64,000 bases of DNA from Syntrophorhabdaceae bacterium (GCA_026415675.1 JAOAGQ010000033.1:1-64000), one strand, 5' to 3'; positions 25,030-34,012 are shown, numbered from the stretch's first letter. Program-made: numbers and translations. The notes: generated by a model not told the origin, from the letters alone.

Positions 25030-26556
25030 ATGGAAAAATTCCCCTGGTGGACGGAAGAACAGAAAAGGTTTGCCGATGAGATAAACTCCTTTGTGAAAAG
25101 GATGCTCCCCCGAGACATAGAGTCGAGGTGGACCAGGGAATTCCCCTGGGATATGTTTGAAGAGATAGGGAAGAAGGGTTATACAGGAGTTGGAATTCCA
25201 AAAGAATACGGGGGATTGGGCCTTGGGGCAACAGGGGCGTGCATAGCCGCCGAGGCCTTTGGGAGGATGCCGGGGCCCGGGAGGGTCTTTGTCGGGAATA
25301 TGCTCGGCGGTCTAAGACAGGTGATTGAATACGGAAACGAGGAGCAAAAAAGAAGGATTTTACCCCGCATAGCTGAGGGGGAACTCGGGGCGATTGTGAT
25401 AACAGAACCTTTTGCAGGCACCGATGCAGCGGCCATCGAGACTACCGCGAGAAAGGAAGGGGACGTTTATATCTTAAACGGAAAGAAAAGGTTCATCGTC
25501 TCCGCGGGGATAGCGAAAAGGCATATGGTTTATGCAAAGACGAGCGATAACCCCGAAGACATAAAAAACTACAGGCACTTAACGGCCTTTATTGTGGAGA
25601 GGGGAACCCCTGGACTCACGGTCGAGAAGATAAACGAGATCATAGGGTTTAAAAATATCCAGAACGGTGTTTTAAACTTCCATAATGTTCAGGTCCCCGT
25701 TACAGACCGCATTGGAAGGGAAGGGGAGGGCTGGAGGGTGATGACCGCAGGTCTTAACTTCGAGAGGACACTGATCTCTGCGAGTGTTACGGGCTGGATA
25801 GGGGAGCTTCTAAGGAATGTCGTGCCCTACGCACAGAGAAGGGTACAGTTTGGAAGACCTACATCCGATATCCCTGCAAATCAATCTAAAATTGCGGATC
25901 TGATCATAAAGACGAAGATATCCCGTCTCTTCACATATTATACCGCCTATCTCTGGGATTGCGGGGTGGATATAGCCGTTGAATCGAATATAGCAAAGGT
26001 CTTTAGCTGCGAATCGGTGATGGAGGCGAGCATCAAGGCGATACAGGTGATGGGAGGGGACGGTGTTACACCCTTCTACCCCATCGAGGAGATCATGAAT
26101 GTGGCAAAGGTGGAAGAGATTGCAGGGGGGACGATGGAGGCTTGCAGGCTCGTGATATTCCGCTCGGCCCTCCGTCAGATGGCAGAGGATTTGAAGATGG
26201 CAAGAAGGATAGTCCATCCCGAACTGGGGATACCTGTGCCGATCATGGATACCCAGGAAAAGAGGAAAGATATCGACGAGGAGGGTCTCCTTAAGGTATT
26301 GGCCGAGGATTATCGGGTGAATCCCGGTCTTTTTATGAGCAGGGATGATTTAAAGGAGATATACGATGTAGAGGATTCAAGACTCGATGAAACCCTTACA
26401 TCCCTTGAGAAGAAAGGGTTTGTAAGGCTCTACAGGTCAAAGAGAGGGATTGAACTTGCAAAGGCAACCTACGATGGTCTAAACAGGGCATACCCCCTTG
26501 AGTATTACAGGTGGTTTCCGTCCTGGGTAAAGGAAGACAAAAAGAGGATTTTTTAA
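25030..26556 (+). CDS. Acyl-CoA dehydrogenase with C-terminal winged-helix extension
   Basis: A 508-residue protein, about 120 residues longer than a typical family member. Residues ~1-390 are the dehydrogenase (VITEPFAGTDAA, then GRIGREGEGWRVM). The canonical Glu position reads EEIAGGT, so Gly replaces Glu there. A Glu in GLNFERT matches the alternative catalytic base of isovaleryl- and long-chain dehydrogenases. Residues ~415-485 look like a winged-helix domain (SRDDLKEIYDVEDSRLDETL, then LEKKGFVRLYRSKRGIELA). The tail may bind DNA or a partner protein, or be purely structural. It sits between dctM and an acyl-CoA ligase. Confidence 0.88.
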   Translation: MEKFPWWTEEQKRFADEINSFVKRMLPRDIESRWTREFPWDMFEEIGKKGYTGVGIPKEYGGLGLGATGACIAAEAFGRMPGPGRVFVGNMLGGLRQVIEYGNEEQKRRILPRIAEGELGAIVITEPFAGTDAAAIETTARKEGDVYILNGKKRFIVSAGIAKRHMVYAKTSDNPEDIKNYRHLTAFIVERGTPGLTVEKINEIIGFKNIQNGVLNFHNVQVPVTDRIGREGEGWRVMTAGLNFERTLISASVTGWIGELLRNVVPYAQRRVQFGRPTSDIPANQSKIADLIIKTKISRLFTYYTAYLWDCGVDIAVESNIAKVFSCESVMEASIKAIQVMGGDGVTPFYPIEEIMNVAKVEEIAGGTMEACRLVIFRSALRQMAEDLKMARRIVHPELGIPVPIMDTQEKRKDIDEEGLLKVLAEDYRVNPGLFMSRDDLKEIYDVEDSRLDETLTSLEKKGFVRLYRSKRGIELAKATYDGLNRAYPLEYYRWFPSWVKEDKKRIF

Positions 26557-26644
26557 CTATTTGACAGGTTTATTGTTTTTTTGTCCACAGCATATTTTCG
26601 TAGGGCTAAATAGAAATAAAAACATTTTATCTACGGAGGGATAA

Positions 26645-28192
26645 ATGGTTGTTGGAGATATGATTACAAGGAATGCACGAAAATTCCCCCAGAAGATAGG
26701 GGTAGTTTCGGACGCAGGAAGGTTCACCTTTGACTCAATAAACGAAAGGGTAAACGCCCTTGCCAATACCCTTGTCCGTTGGGGTATGAAAAAGGGTGAC
26801 CGTATCGGGGTTCTTTTGCGCAATTCCCATCAATTTATAGAGATATACTTCGCCTCTGCAAAGGCAGGGGGAATCTTCTGCCCCTACAACAACCATTTCA
26901 GCAGAAGGGAGCTTAAGGACATCATCGAATACTCGAAGCCCCGTTATCTTTTTTTGGGTAAGGATTTTTGTGGCATCATTGACGGGATCAAAGGGGATAT
27001 CGACTCCGTTGAAAGGTATATATGCCTTGAAGAGCCCCCCTTTTCCTATATGGAAACCTATGAGAGGTTAATCGAGGAGGGGGAGAAAAAAGAGCCGGAG
27101 GTAGAGATCCTCGATGACGATGTGGTGAGTATGTTTTTTACTGCAGGTACAACGGGCAAGCCTAAAGGGGCGTTACGGACCCACAGACACCTCATCTCGA
27201 ATGCAGTAGCCGGGGTGATAGAACTGAGGGTCGAATACGATGAGAATGTTTTGATCACCTTCCCCATGTACCATGTGGCATGTGAGGACAACATAGTGAG
27301 ACATTCTTTTATGCCGAATACGATCCACATAAGGAAAGAAGGAGGGTTTGACCCCGAAAACACCCTCGAATATATATCAAAGGAAAGGATTACAAGGTGT
27401 CAGTTTGTTCCAACGATGATCCACAGCCTGCTCCAAGTTCCCAACCTCGAACGTTTTGATTTAAGTACCTTAAAACTCATCCTGTACGCCGCTGCCCCCA
27501 TGCCTGTTGAACTTTTAAAACAGGCGGTAAAGGTGTTCCCCTGTGGTTTTGCCCAGCTTTACGGTCAGACGGAAAGCGGTCCTCTAACCACGGTTCTAAA
27601 GCCCGAGGACCATACCATAGATTCTGAGAGAAAGATAGAAAGACTTGCCTCATCGGGAAGGCCTGTTATAAATTATGAGGTAAGGATTGTCGATGAGGAG
27701 GGGAAGGACCTCCCTGTAGGTGAGGTGGGAGAGATCATCTTGAGAAGCGAGGCGATGATGAAGGGTTACTGGCAGATGCCCGAAGAGACTGAGAAGAAGT
27801 TGAAAAACGGTTGGCTTTATACAGGAGATTTAGGAAGACTCGATGAGGAGGGTTATCTCTATATAGTGGAGAGAAAGAACGACATGATCATCTCCGGAGG
27901 GGTAAACATATACCCCAGAGAGATAGAGGAGATAATATACAGACACCCCGCTGTTTCTGAAGTCTCTGTTGTGGGTGTCCCCGATGAACATTGGGGAGAG
28001 GTGGTAAAGGCTATTGTAGTATTGAAAAAGGGTGTGGATATTACCCCCGATGAGATTATCCGTTTCTGCGGTGAACATATGGCAGGCTACAAAAAACCGA
28101 AATCCGTCGAGTTCTGGAAGGAGCTGCCAAAAAGCCCCCAGGGCAAGATATTAAAGAAAGAGATAAGAAGGATACTGGCGGAGAGAACATAA
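26645..28192 (+). CDS. AMP-forming acyl-CoA synthetase
   Basis: A 515-residue ANL-superfamily ligase. Landmarks in order are FFTAGTTGKPKGALRTH (P-loop-like, A3), QLYGQTESG (A5), GWLYTGDLGRLDEEGYLYIV (A7/A8) and the catalytic lysine in SPQGKILKKEIRR (A10). It activates a carboxylic acid to its CoA ester at the cost of ATP to AMP. In context it should act on the acid imported by the TRAP system. GGAGGG precedes the ATG. Substrate class (fatty, alicyclic or aromatic acid) is not decided. Confidence 0.93.
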   Translation: MVVGDMITRNARKFPQKIGVVSDAGRFTFDSINERVNALANTLVRWGMKKGDRIGVLLRNSHQFIEIYFASAKAGGIFCPYNNHFSRRELKDIIEYSKPRYLFLGKDFCGIIDGIKGDIDSVERYICLEEPPFSYMETYERLIEEGEKKEPEVEILDDDVVSMFFTAGTTGKPKGALRTHRHLISNAVAGVIELRVEYDENVLITFPMYHVACEDNIVRHSFMPNTIHIRKEGGFDPENTLEYISKERITRCQFVPTMIHSLLQVPNLERFDLSTLKLILYAAAPMPVELLKQAVKVFPCGFAQLYGQTESGPLTTVLKPEDHTIDSERKIERLASSGRPVINYEVRIVDEEGKDLPVGEVGEIILRSEAMMKGYWQMPEETEKKLKNGWLYTGDLGRLDEEGYLYIVERKNDMIISGGVNIYPREIEEIIYRHPAVSEVSVVGVPDEHWGEVVKAIVVLKKGVDITPDEIIRFCGEHMAGYKKPKSVEFWKELPKSPQGKILKKEIRRILAERT

Positions 28193-28216
28193 GTTACGTA
28201 ATGTATAGGTGGTAGT

Positions 28217-28552
28217 TTGGATAAAGACGAATGGGGCGATAATCGACAGGTCAGATTTTTAAGGCAGGTCTTTTCCCAGATAGAAGAGGCCCAGAGGACC
28301 CTACTTCAGAACCTCGGCATATCTCTTTTTGATGAGAGGTTAAGAAGGATACGGGAGGGTACATTGAGGCTTTTCGAAAAGGCATGGGGTTTGTCCGTAA
28401 AGAGGTGTATCCCTATCGGGGAAAGGGATATCGTAGATTTGTATCTATCTTCCTTCGTTTATATTTTGGGGAGATACGGTATCTATGTGCCCCCCAATAC
28501 CCTTTCCCCTGATGAAAAAATAAAAAGCCTTATCCAGGAGGCCCTTAAATGA
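28217..28552 (+). CDS. Small unknown protein of the TRAP/ligase operon
   Basis: A 111-residue, charged, mainly helical protein that I do not recognise. It has no signal peptide or membrane helix and one cysteine. It begins with TTG, preceded by AGGTGG. It starts 24 bases after the ligase and overlaps the next gene by four bases (ATGA), so it is the penultimate gene of the catabolic operon. Confidence 0.65.
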   Translation: MDKDEWGDNRQVRFLRQVFSQIEEAQRTLLQNLGISLFDERLRRIREGTLRLFEKAWGLSVKRCIPIGERDIVDLYLSSFVYILGRYGIYVPPNTLSPDEKIKSLIQEALK

Positions 28553-28884
28553 TACGTTTGAGGCTCTTCGGCAGATGCCGCATATACCATGACCCTGTAA
28601 GTCCTGTTCTCAAAGCCCCGGCGCAGATAGGGTGGACGGCGTGGTTCAGGACGATTGACCTTGTAACACCCCAACCTTTGAAGGGGGAGGAGTTGCTTCG
28701 GCGTACAAAGGGCTGGTGGACGGTAGACCCATCGGATGTATCGGAAATCGTTAAAAAATATGGCAAACTCGTGGTGGGGGAGAATGGAGAGTTGATGGTA
28801 GAATTCAAAAGCAGCGAGGACGTTGAGGCTTTGTCTTCTGCATTAAAAGAGGCGTTTGGAGATAAGGTGCAACTCGCCCCTTAA
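28549..28884 (+). CDS. Small unknown protein ending the TRAP/ligase operon
   Basis: A 111-residue cytoplasmic protein of mixed alpha/beta character that I do not recognise. The first half is rich in Trp and Pro (GWTAWFRTIDLVTPQPL, then GWWTVDP) and the second half is a helix-strand-helix segment. Translational overlap with the preceding small gene suggests that the two proteins act together, possibly as a complex linked to the dehydrogenase or ligase. That is inference. Confidence 0.65.
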   Translation: MIRLRLFGRCRIYHDPVSPVLKAPAQIGWTAWFRTIDLVTPQPLKGEELLRRTKGWWTVDPSDVSEIVKKYGKLVVGENGELMVEFKSSEDVEALSSALKEAFGDKVQLAP

Positions 28885-28949
28885 GAATCTGTTTATTCCG
28901 TTAAAATCCTGTTTAATATCCCGGATATCACCGTTTTATAAAAAACTAT

Positions 28950-28976
28950 TTAAGTAATTCAAAGATTTTCCGATAA
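28950..28976 (+). promoter_or_regulatory. Sigma-28 (FliA)-type promoter
   Basis: TTAAGTAA (28950-28957) matches five of eight bases of the TAAAGTTT -35 box. TCCGATAA (28969-28976) matches seven of eight bases of the GCCGATAA -10 box. Spacing is the required 11 bases. It precedes a Cache protein and a chemoreceptor, genes that sigma-28 often controls. No sigma-70 promoter was seen in the same gap. Confidence 0.65.
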
Positions 28977-29052
28977 AATTAGTAACAAAAGCTGTGGATG
29001 AGATGGCCTCCACAGAAGGCAGTATGCCAGAAAAACAAACAAGGAGGTTTTT

Positions 29053-29511
29053 ATGAAAAAGGTAGTTTTGTTATCCGTTATCTGTTTTATCTTTGTGTTC
29101 TTTGGGAGGGATGTGCTCTATGCAGCAGGTACCCCTGCTGAGGCAGAGGCGATGGTGAAAAAGGCAATAGCGTTCTACAAGGCAAATGGTAAGGATAAGG
29201 CCTTCTCTGAGATCAGTAATCCCCAGGGACAGTTTGTAAAGGATGACCTTTATATCTTTGTATACGACATGAACGGAAAGTGTATGGCCCATGGGTTTAA
29301 CAAGGCCATGATCGGCAAGGATTTAAAAGAGATGAAAGACCCGGATGGAGTTTATTTTGTCAAGGAGAGGATTGAACTTGCGAAGACAAAAGGGAAAGGA
29401 TGGCAGGATTATAAGTTCACAAACCCCGGAACCAAAAAGATCGAGAAGAAGACCGCCTATATAGAGAAGGTGGACGATTATATCTTCGGTTGCGGTGCGT
29501 ACAAACAGTGA
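29053..29511 (+). CDS. Secreted single-Cache-domain protein
   Basis: A 152-residue exported protein. The signal peptide is about 24 residues, ending near VLYAAG. The mature part is one small Cache-type fold: FSEISNPQGQFVKDDLYIFVYD, then GKCMAHGFN, LIGKDLK-like, and a final YIFGCGAYKQ. Cache domains bind amino acids, organic acids or amines outside the cell. There is no transmembrane anchor, so it is a free periplasmic ligand binder. It is 48 bases upstream of a chemoreceptor with its own sensor domain and shares its promoter. AAGGAGG precedes the ATG. Confidence 0.85.
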   Translation: MKKVVLLSVICFIFVFFGRDVLYAAGTPAEAEAMVKKAIAFYKANGKDKAFSEISNPQGQFVKDDLYIFVYDMNGKCMAHGFNKAMIGKDLKEMKDPDGVYFVKERIELAKTKGKGWQDYKFTNPGTKKIEKKTAYIEKVDDYIFGCGAYKQ

Positions 29512-29559
29512 CAATAAATAATCGTTTACGGGGGGAAGGAGTGAAAGGAGACAAGGACA

Positions 29560-31197
29560 ATGAAAAGATACATCACAAATTTAAAGATGAGAAAGAAGCT
29601 CCTTCTGTCACCTGTATGCGCCATCGTCTTTTTCATGATCTTCGGAGGGGTCTCCTATATAGCCCTATCCAGCCAACAGACCGCCATTGGTATATTTGCC
29701 GATAGGTTCTCTTCGTACAGGACGAGCACAGGTTTCATACAGAACATAGCGAATGTCCACGGGAACCTGTATAAGGTGATATCATGGACAAATGCAGGTT
29801 ATGACCCTGAAAAAGTAAAAAAACTTGGGGAGGAGCAGATAAAGACCTTAAACGAGACGGTAGAGGGCATCACAAGGATTGCGAACAAAAAGGGTTTGAG
29901 CCAGGAAGAGAAAGGGATATACCAGAGACTCATCGAACAGGTAAATGACTATAAAAAACCTGCCCAGGAGACCATCGAGGCGGTACTTGTGGATATGAGT
30001 TTTGCAACGATGCTTATGGGAACCGCAGACGATAAGTTTCAAGCCCTGGAAAAGACATTAAATGACTTGAACCGCCTTGAGGAGAAACTCGCAGAGGAGA
30101 AGTATAAATCATCTGTCAATAACTACAAAAGGGTATTGATGGTTTTTATTGTAGTCTTTGCATCTGCGGTGGGGTTATCCCTTTTGATCAGCCTGTCCAT
30201 GACAAAGACGATATTGGGTCCCATAAGAAAAACGATCGATGTTATAAAGCATATTGCAGAGGGGGACCTCACGCAGAGGGTAGATGTTTCATCGAAAGAC
30301 GAGATAGGGGAGATGGCAGGCCATTTTAACAGTTTTGTAGACAAGCTCCATGAGACCTTTAACAAAGTGGCGGAAGGGAGTAACATGGTGGCCGATGCGG
30401 CCAATACGGTGAGCGTTTCGATGGAGCAGGTAAATTCCAGGATAAACGACGTTGCCTCCCAGGTTAACTCTATTGCCACCGCCGGGGAAGAGATGTCTAC
30501 CACCTCTAACGAGATTGCGAAGAATTGCATGAAAGCGGCACAGAGTGCGGAGGAGACAAACAACACCGCATCAAACGGGGCAGAGGTCATAGCGGAGACG
30601 GTAAGCGCCATCGAGCGTATCAACGCAAAGGTAAAGGACGTTTCCCAGAATATAGAGCAACTGGGAATGAAGTCAGAAAAGATAGGGGAAATAGTAGAAC
30701 TGATAAACGACATAGCGGATCAGACGAATCTCCTTGCCTTAAACGCTGCCATTGAGGCGGCCCGAGCAGGAGAACACGGAAGGGGATTTGCCGTTGTAGC
30801 GGATGAGGTGAGGAAACTTGCGGAGAGAACGACGACCGCGACCAAAGAGATCGCGGAAACCGTAGCAGAGATACAATCGGAAACGAAAAAAGCGGTTATC
30901 TCCATGAAAGAAGGGGTAAAGGAATCCCAAAAAGGGGTGGAGGGAGCCCACAGATCGAGCGTTTCCCTCAAGGAAATTCTTACCCAGATAAATGCTGTAA
31001 ACAGTGAGGTAAACCAGATAGCGGTAGCTTCCGAGCAACAGACGGCAACGACAAATGAGATGGCAGATAATATACAGAGGATATCGGAGGTGATGTCCGA
31101 GATGGCTGCCGTAATCAATAAAAACTCAGACTCTGCGGATAATCTTCTAACCCTCTCAAAAGAGTTAAAAAAACTGGTCAATCAGTTCAAAGTATAG
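29560..31197 (+). CDS. Methyl-accepting chemotaxis protein
   Basis: A 545-residue chemoreceptor. Membrane helix 1 lies at ~14-38 and helix 2 at ~190-213. The ~150-residue helical sensor between them is of the four-helix-bundle type. A HAMP domain follows ([20 protein letters not shown]), then the long signalling coiled coil. Its hairpin tip reads [20 protein letters not shown], the hallmark of MCPs. No C-terminal CheR-tethering pentapeptide is present. AAAGGAG precedes the ATG. No che genes are nearby. Confidence 0.95.
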   Translation: MKRYITNLKMRKKLLLSPVCAIVFFMIFGGVSYIALSSQQTAIGIFADRFSSYRTSTGFIQNIANVHGNLYKVISWTNAGYDPEKVKKLGEEQIKTLNETVEGITRIANKKGLSQEEKGIYQRLIEQVNDYKKPAQETIEAVLVDMSFATMLMGTADDKFQALEKTLNDLNRLEEKLAEEKYKSSVNNYKRVLMVFIVVFASAVGLSLLISLSMTKTILGPIRKTIDVIKHIAEGDLTQRVDVSSKDEIGEMAGHFNSFVDKLHETFNKVAEGSNMVADAANTVSVSMEQVNSRINDVASQVNSIATAGEEMSTTSNEIAKNCMKAAQSAEETNNTASNGAEVIAETVSAIERINAKVKDVSQNIEQLGMKSEKIGEIVELINDIADQTNLLALNAAIEAARAGEHGRGFAVVADEVRKLAERTTTATKEIAETVAEIQSETKKAVISMKEGVKESQKGVEGAHRSSVSLKEILTQINAVNSEVNQIAVASEQQTATTNEMADNIQRISEVMSEMAAVINKNSDSADNLLTLSKELKKLVNQFKV

Positions 31198-31221
31198 AAG
31201 GGGTTAACCCCCCTTCTATAC
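31192..31221. terminator. Long hairpin between convergent genes
   Basis: GTATAGAAGGGG and CCCCTTCTATAC form a perfect 12-bp stem with a TTAACC loop, overlapping the chemoreceptor stop codon. Neither strand has a T run after it, so it is not a classic intrinsic terminator. It may cap the mRNA 3' end or act in both directions between the convergent genes. Confidence 0.5.
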
Positions 31222-31283
31222 CGAAATATGGGGTCAATCGGTGGATTGTCCAATCTTACCGGTTCTTCTTTTTTAGAAGGCGT

Positions 31284-31661
31284 CTATTCCCCGATCAACG
31301 GCAGTACCTTATCGATACGGAAGTAAACGAGATATTTTGTATCGGCCCCTTCCTTGGAAGTATTGTATCTCTTTTTTCTCCTCAATGTTTCAATTAAGGG
31401 GCTATCCTTTTCCTCTTTTATCTTTGTCAGGTATAGACGTCTCCCCGTATACTTGTCCCCATCCTCTTTGAATAGATATGCAGCATGGGGATTTTTTTCG
31501 AGATTTTTATGGGTAAGTCTATCCGCCATGATGAAGGCGATGATGTTCTCCTCTATAACATGGGGTCTTGAATAGATCGCCACATCTACTATGCCATTCT
31601 CATCTGCCGTTGCAAGGACCCCTACGCCATCTTTTTCGTCAAAATATTCTTTTAATTCCAT
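31284..31661 (-). CDS. Pyridoxamine-5'-phosphate-oxidase-like flavin protein
   Basis: A 125-residue split-barrel protein. The N-terminal GVGVLATADENGIVDVAIYSRP and the middle ADRLTHKNLEKNPHAAYLF are typical of small FMN-binding PNPOx-like proteins. These reduce or bind FMN, F420 or heme; the ligand here is unknown. ATG at 31661 is preferred over a TTG at 31673 because GGGGGA precedes it at proper spacing. It stands alone between the chemoreceptor and the photolyase. Confidence 0.82.
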   Translation of the reverse strand: MELKEYFDEKDGVGVLATADENGIVDVAIYSRPHVIEENIIAFIMADRLTHKNLEKNPHAAYLFKEDGDKYTGRRLYLTKIKEEKDSPLIETLRRKKRYNTSKEGADTKYLVYFRIDKVLPLIGE

Positions 31662-31731
31662 AGATTCCCCCAAAAAAGTTGATTGCTCAATTATAGCAAA
31701 GTTTTAAAAAGAATGATAGTATACGGAGATT

Positions 31732-33075
31732 ATGGAGATAGATAAAAGAAGGGTGAGGGTTTTGGGGCATGGCCTACCCCGGGAGGGCCCTGTTGCGTAC
31801 TGGATGAGCAGAGACCAGCGAATAGAGGATAACTGGGCCCTTCTTTTTGCCCAGTCTATCGCCTATGAGAGAAGGCAACCCCTATGCGTTATCTTCTGCC
31901 TTGTTCATAAGTTTTTAAATGGAACGTTACGCCCGTATGACTTTATGGTAAAAGGTCTCGAAGAGGTGGAAGGAGGTCTTAAAAAGAAAAATATACCCTT
32001 TTTCCTCTTAAAAGGTTTACCCGAAAAGGAGATACCCTATTTTCTCGAGACCCAAAACATAGGGGTCCTCGTCACAGATTTTGACCCATTAAAGATAAAG
32101 AGGGAATGGAAGAGGGGTATTGCCCGGAATATAGACATACCGTTTTTTGAGGTAGATACCCACAATATCGTTCCCTGCTGGATAGCCTCCGATAAACAGG
32201 AATTCGGCGCCTATACCATAAGGCCTAAGATCCATCGCCTGTTAAAAGAGTTTCTCACGGAGTTCCCGCCCCTTCTCAAACATAATTTTTCATGGAAGAA
32301 AAATCTACCGCGCATCGATTGGAACTTTTTGTTTGAGGACCTATCGCTTGACAGATCTGTATCTCCGGTTAAGTGGATAAAGCCTGGGGAAAAAGAGGCA
32401 AGAATCACACTAAAGGGTTTTATAAAAGAGAGATTGTCCCAATACAATAAAGAGAAAAATGACCCTAACAGCAACGTCCAATCGAACCTTTCTCCCTATA
32501 TGCATTTTGGCCAGATCTCATCCCAGAGGATCGCCCTTGAAGTGATAAATGCGGAGGCTGAAAAAGATTCAAAAGAGGCCTTTCTTGAAGAACTCATAGT
32601 AAGAAAAGAGTTATCGGATAACTACTGTTTTTATAACGATGATTATGACAATTTTGAAGGGTTACCCCCCTGGGCAAAAAAGACCTTGAACGACCACAGA
32701 AAAGATAGAAGACCATATTCTTACACCCTTTATGAATTCGAAGAGGGAAAAACCCATGATCCCCTGTGGAATGCGGCTCAACTCGAAATGGTTACAACGG
32801 GAAAGATGCACGGTTACATGCGTATGTACTGGGCAAAAAAGATTCTCGAATGGACCAGATCCCCTGAAGAGGCCCTTGAAATATCCATATATCTAAATGA
32901 TAGATACAGCCTCGACGGTAGAGACCCCAACGGCTATACGGGGATTGCCTGGAGCATAGGAGGGGTTCATGATAGGCCGTGGGCCGAAAGGCCGATTTTC
33001 GGTAAAATCCGTTATATGAGTTATAACGGCTGTAAGAAAAAGTTTGACGTGATGAAATATATAAAAAACCGATAA
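31732..33075 (+). CDS. phr: Class II CPD photolyase
   Basis: A 447-residue DNA photolyase. VAYWMSRDQRIEDNWAL near the N-terminus and the C-terminal block (LSPYMHFGQIS, LWNAAQLEMVTTGKMHGYMRMYWAKKI, then NDRYSLDGRDPNGYTG) are diagnostic of class II, which uses FADH- and light to split cyclobutane pyrimidine dimers. The length is typical and the protein appears intact. Its presence implies exposure to sunlight during the life cycle, unexpected for a strict subsurface anaerobe. Confidence 0.93.
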   Translation: MEIDKRRVRVLGHGLPREGPVAYWMSRDQRIEDNWALLFAQSIAYERRQPLCVIFCLVHKFLNGTLRPYDFMVKGLEEVEGGLKKKNIPFFLLKGLPEKEIPYFLETQNIGVLVTDFDPLKIKREWKRGIARNIDIPFFEVDTHNIVPCWIASDKQEFGAYTIRPKIHRLLKEFLTEFPPLLKHNFSWKKNLPRIDWNFLFEDLSLDRSVSPVKWIKPGEKEARITLKGFIKERLSQYNKEKNDPNSNVQSNLSPYMHFGQISSQRIALEVINAEAEKDSKEAFLEELIVRKELSDNYCFYNDDYDNFEGLPPWAKKTLNDHRKDRRPYSYTLYEFEEGKTHDPLWNAAQLEMVTTGKMHGYMRMYWAKKILEWTRSPEEALEISIYLNDRYSLDGRDPNGYTGIAWSIGGVHDRPWAERPIFGKIRYMSYNGCKKKFDVMKYIKNR

Positions 33076-33082
33076 AATATGC

Positions 33083-33110
33083 TTTAAAAATTTAAAAAAA
33101 TCGATATAAA
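33083..33110 (+). promoter_or_regulatory. Possible sigma-70 promoter of fumarase genes
   Basis: TTTAAA (33083-33088) and TATAAA (33105-33110) are spaced by 16 bases, 44 bases before the alpha-subunit start. The region is strongly AT-rich, so the match is only suggestive. Confidence 0.3.
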
Positions 33111-33153
33111 ATATTCTGTTTTAAAGGTCTATACGCATTGTGGGGTAGTATTT

Positions 33154-33993
33154 ATGAGAGAGGTTCATACGGATGAGATCGCAGAGAAGATAGAAATGAT
33201 GTTTATAGAGGCGAACATTGAACTGCCGGAAGATGTATACGGACTTTTGAAGACGCAGGCAGAGAGGGAGGTTTCCCCTGTTGGAAGAGAGGTATTGGGG
33301 GCACTGATAGAAAATGCCGATTTTGCAAAGAGGGAGGGGATACCTATCTGTCAGGATACAGGACTTGCGGCGGTATTTATAGAAATAGGCCAAGATGTAC
33401 ACATAGTCGGGGGGTCCTTAACGGAGGCAATAAATGAAGGGGTGAGGAGGGGTTACACAAAAGGTTTTCTGAGGAAGTCGTGTTGTGACCCCTTGACAAG
33501 GAAGAACACAGGGGATAATACCCCTGCTATCATACACACGAAGATAGTAACGGGGGATAGAGTAAAGCTCACCGTATTTCCCAAGGGGGGAGGGAGTGAA
33601 AATTATGGAGAGGTGAGGATGCTTTTACCTTCTCAAGGCTGGGCAGGTATAAAGGCCTTTGTCCTCGAGATGGTAAAAAAGGGGGGACCCAATCCCTGTC
33701 CGCCTATCTTTGTTGGGGTCGGGATAGGGGGAAACCTTGAGACATCGGCCACAATGGCAAAGGAGGCCTTGCTCCTCCCAGCAGGAAAAAGAAACGGGGA
33801 CCCTGTAATTGCCGCTTACGAGCTTGAACTGCTCGAAGAGATAAACAGGACAGGTATAGGCCCCCAGGGGTATGGGGGTTATGTGACCTGTCTTGATGTA
33901 CACATCAAGACCATGCCATGCCATATCGCTTCCCTCCCTGTGGCGGTTAACATTCAATGTCATGCCCACAGGAAAAGGGATATGGTATTGTAA
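33154..33993 (+). CDS. fumA: Class I fumarate hydratase, alpha subunit
   Basis: A 279-residue protein equal to the N-terminal half of Fe-S fumarases. The cluster cysteines lie in IPICQDTGLAAV, in KSCCDPL and further along. PKGGGSENYGEVRML and GVGIGGNLETSA are family signatures. With the beta subunit it interconverts fumarate and malate. Two-subunit forms occur in anaerobes and archaea. A tartrate dehydratase role cannot be excluded from sequence. The beta gene starts 19 bases downstream. Confidence 0.92.
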   Translation: MREVHTDEIAEKIEMMFIEANIELPEDVYGLLKTQAEREVSPVGREVLGALIENADFAKREGIPICQDTGLAAVFIEIGQDVHIVGGSLTEAINEGVRRGYTKGFLRKSCCDPLTRKNTGDNTPAIIHTKIVTGDRVKLTVFPKGGGSENYGEVRMLLPSQGWAGIKAFVLEMVKKGGPNPCPPIFVGVGIGGNLETSATMAKEALLLPAGKRNGDPVIAAYELELLEEINRTGIGPQGYGGYVTCLDVHIKTMPCHIASLPVAVNIQCHAHRKRDMVL

Positions 33994-34012
33994 GGCAGAA
34001 GGTGATTCTGAG

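Noticed and set aside
30123-30713. A 196-codon minus-strand frame within the chemoreceptor region
   Set aside because: The plus-strand chemoreceptor is certain here. The antisense product has no family features.
31192-31221. Classic intrinsic terminator for the chemoreceptor
   Set aside because: The stem is excellent, but no T run follows on either strand, so it is listed only as a hairpin of uncertain role.
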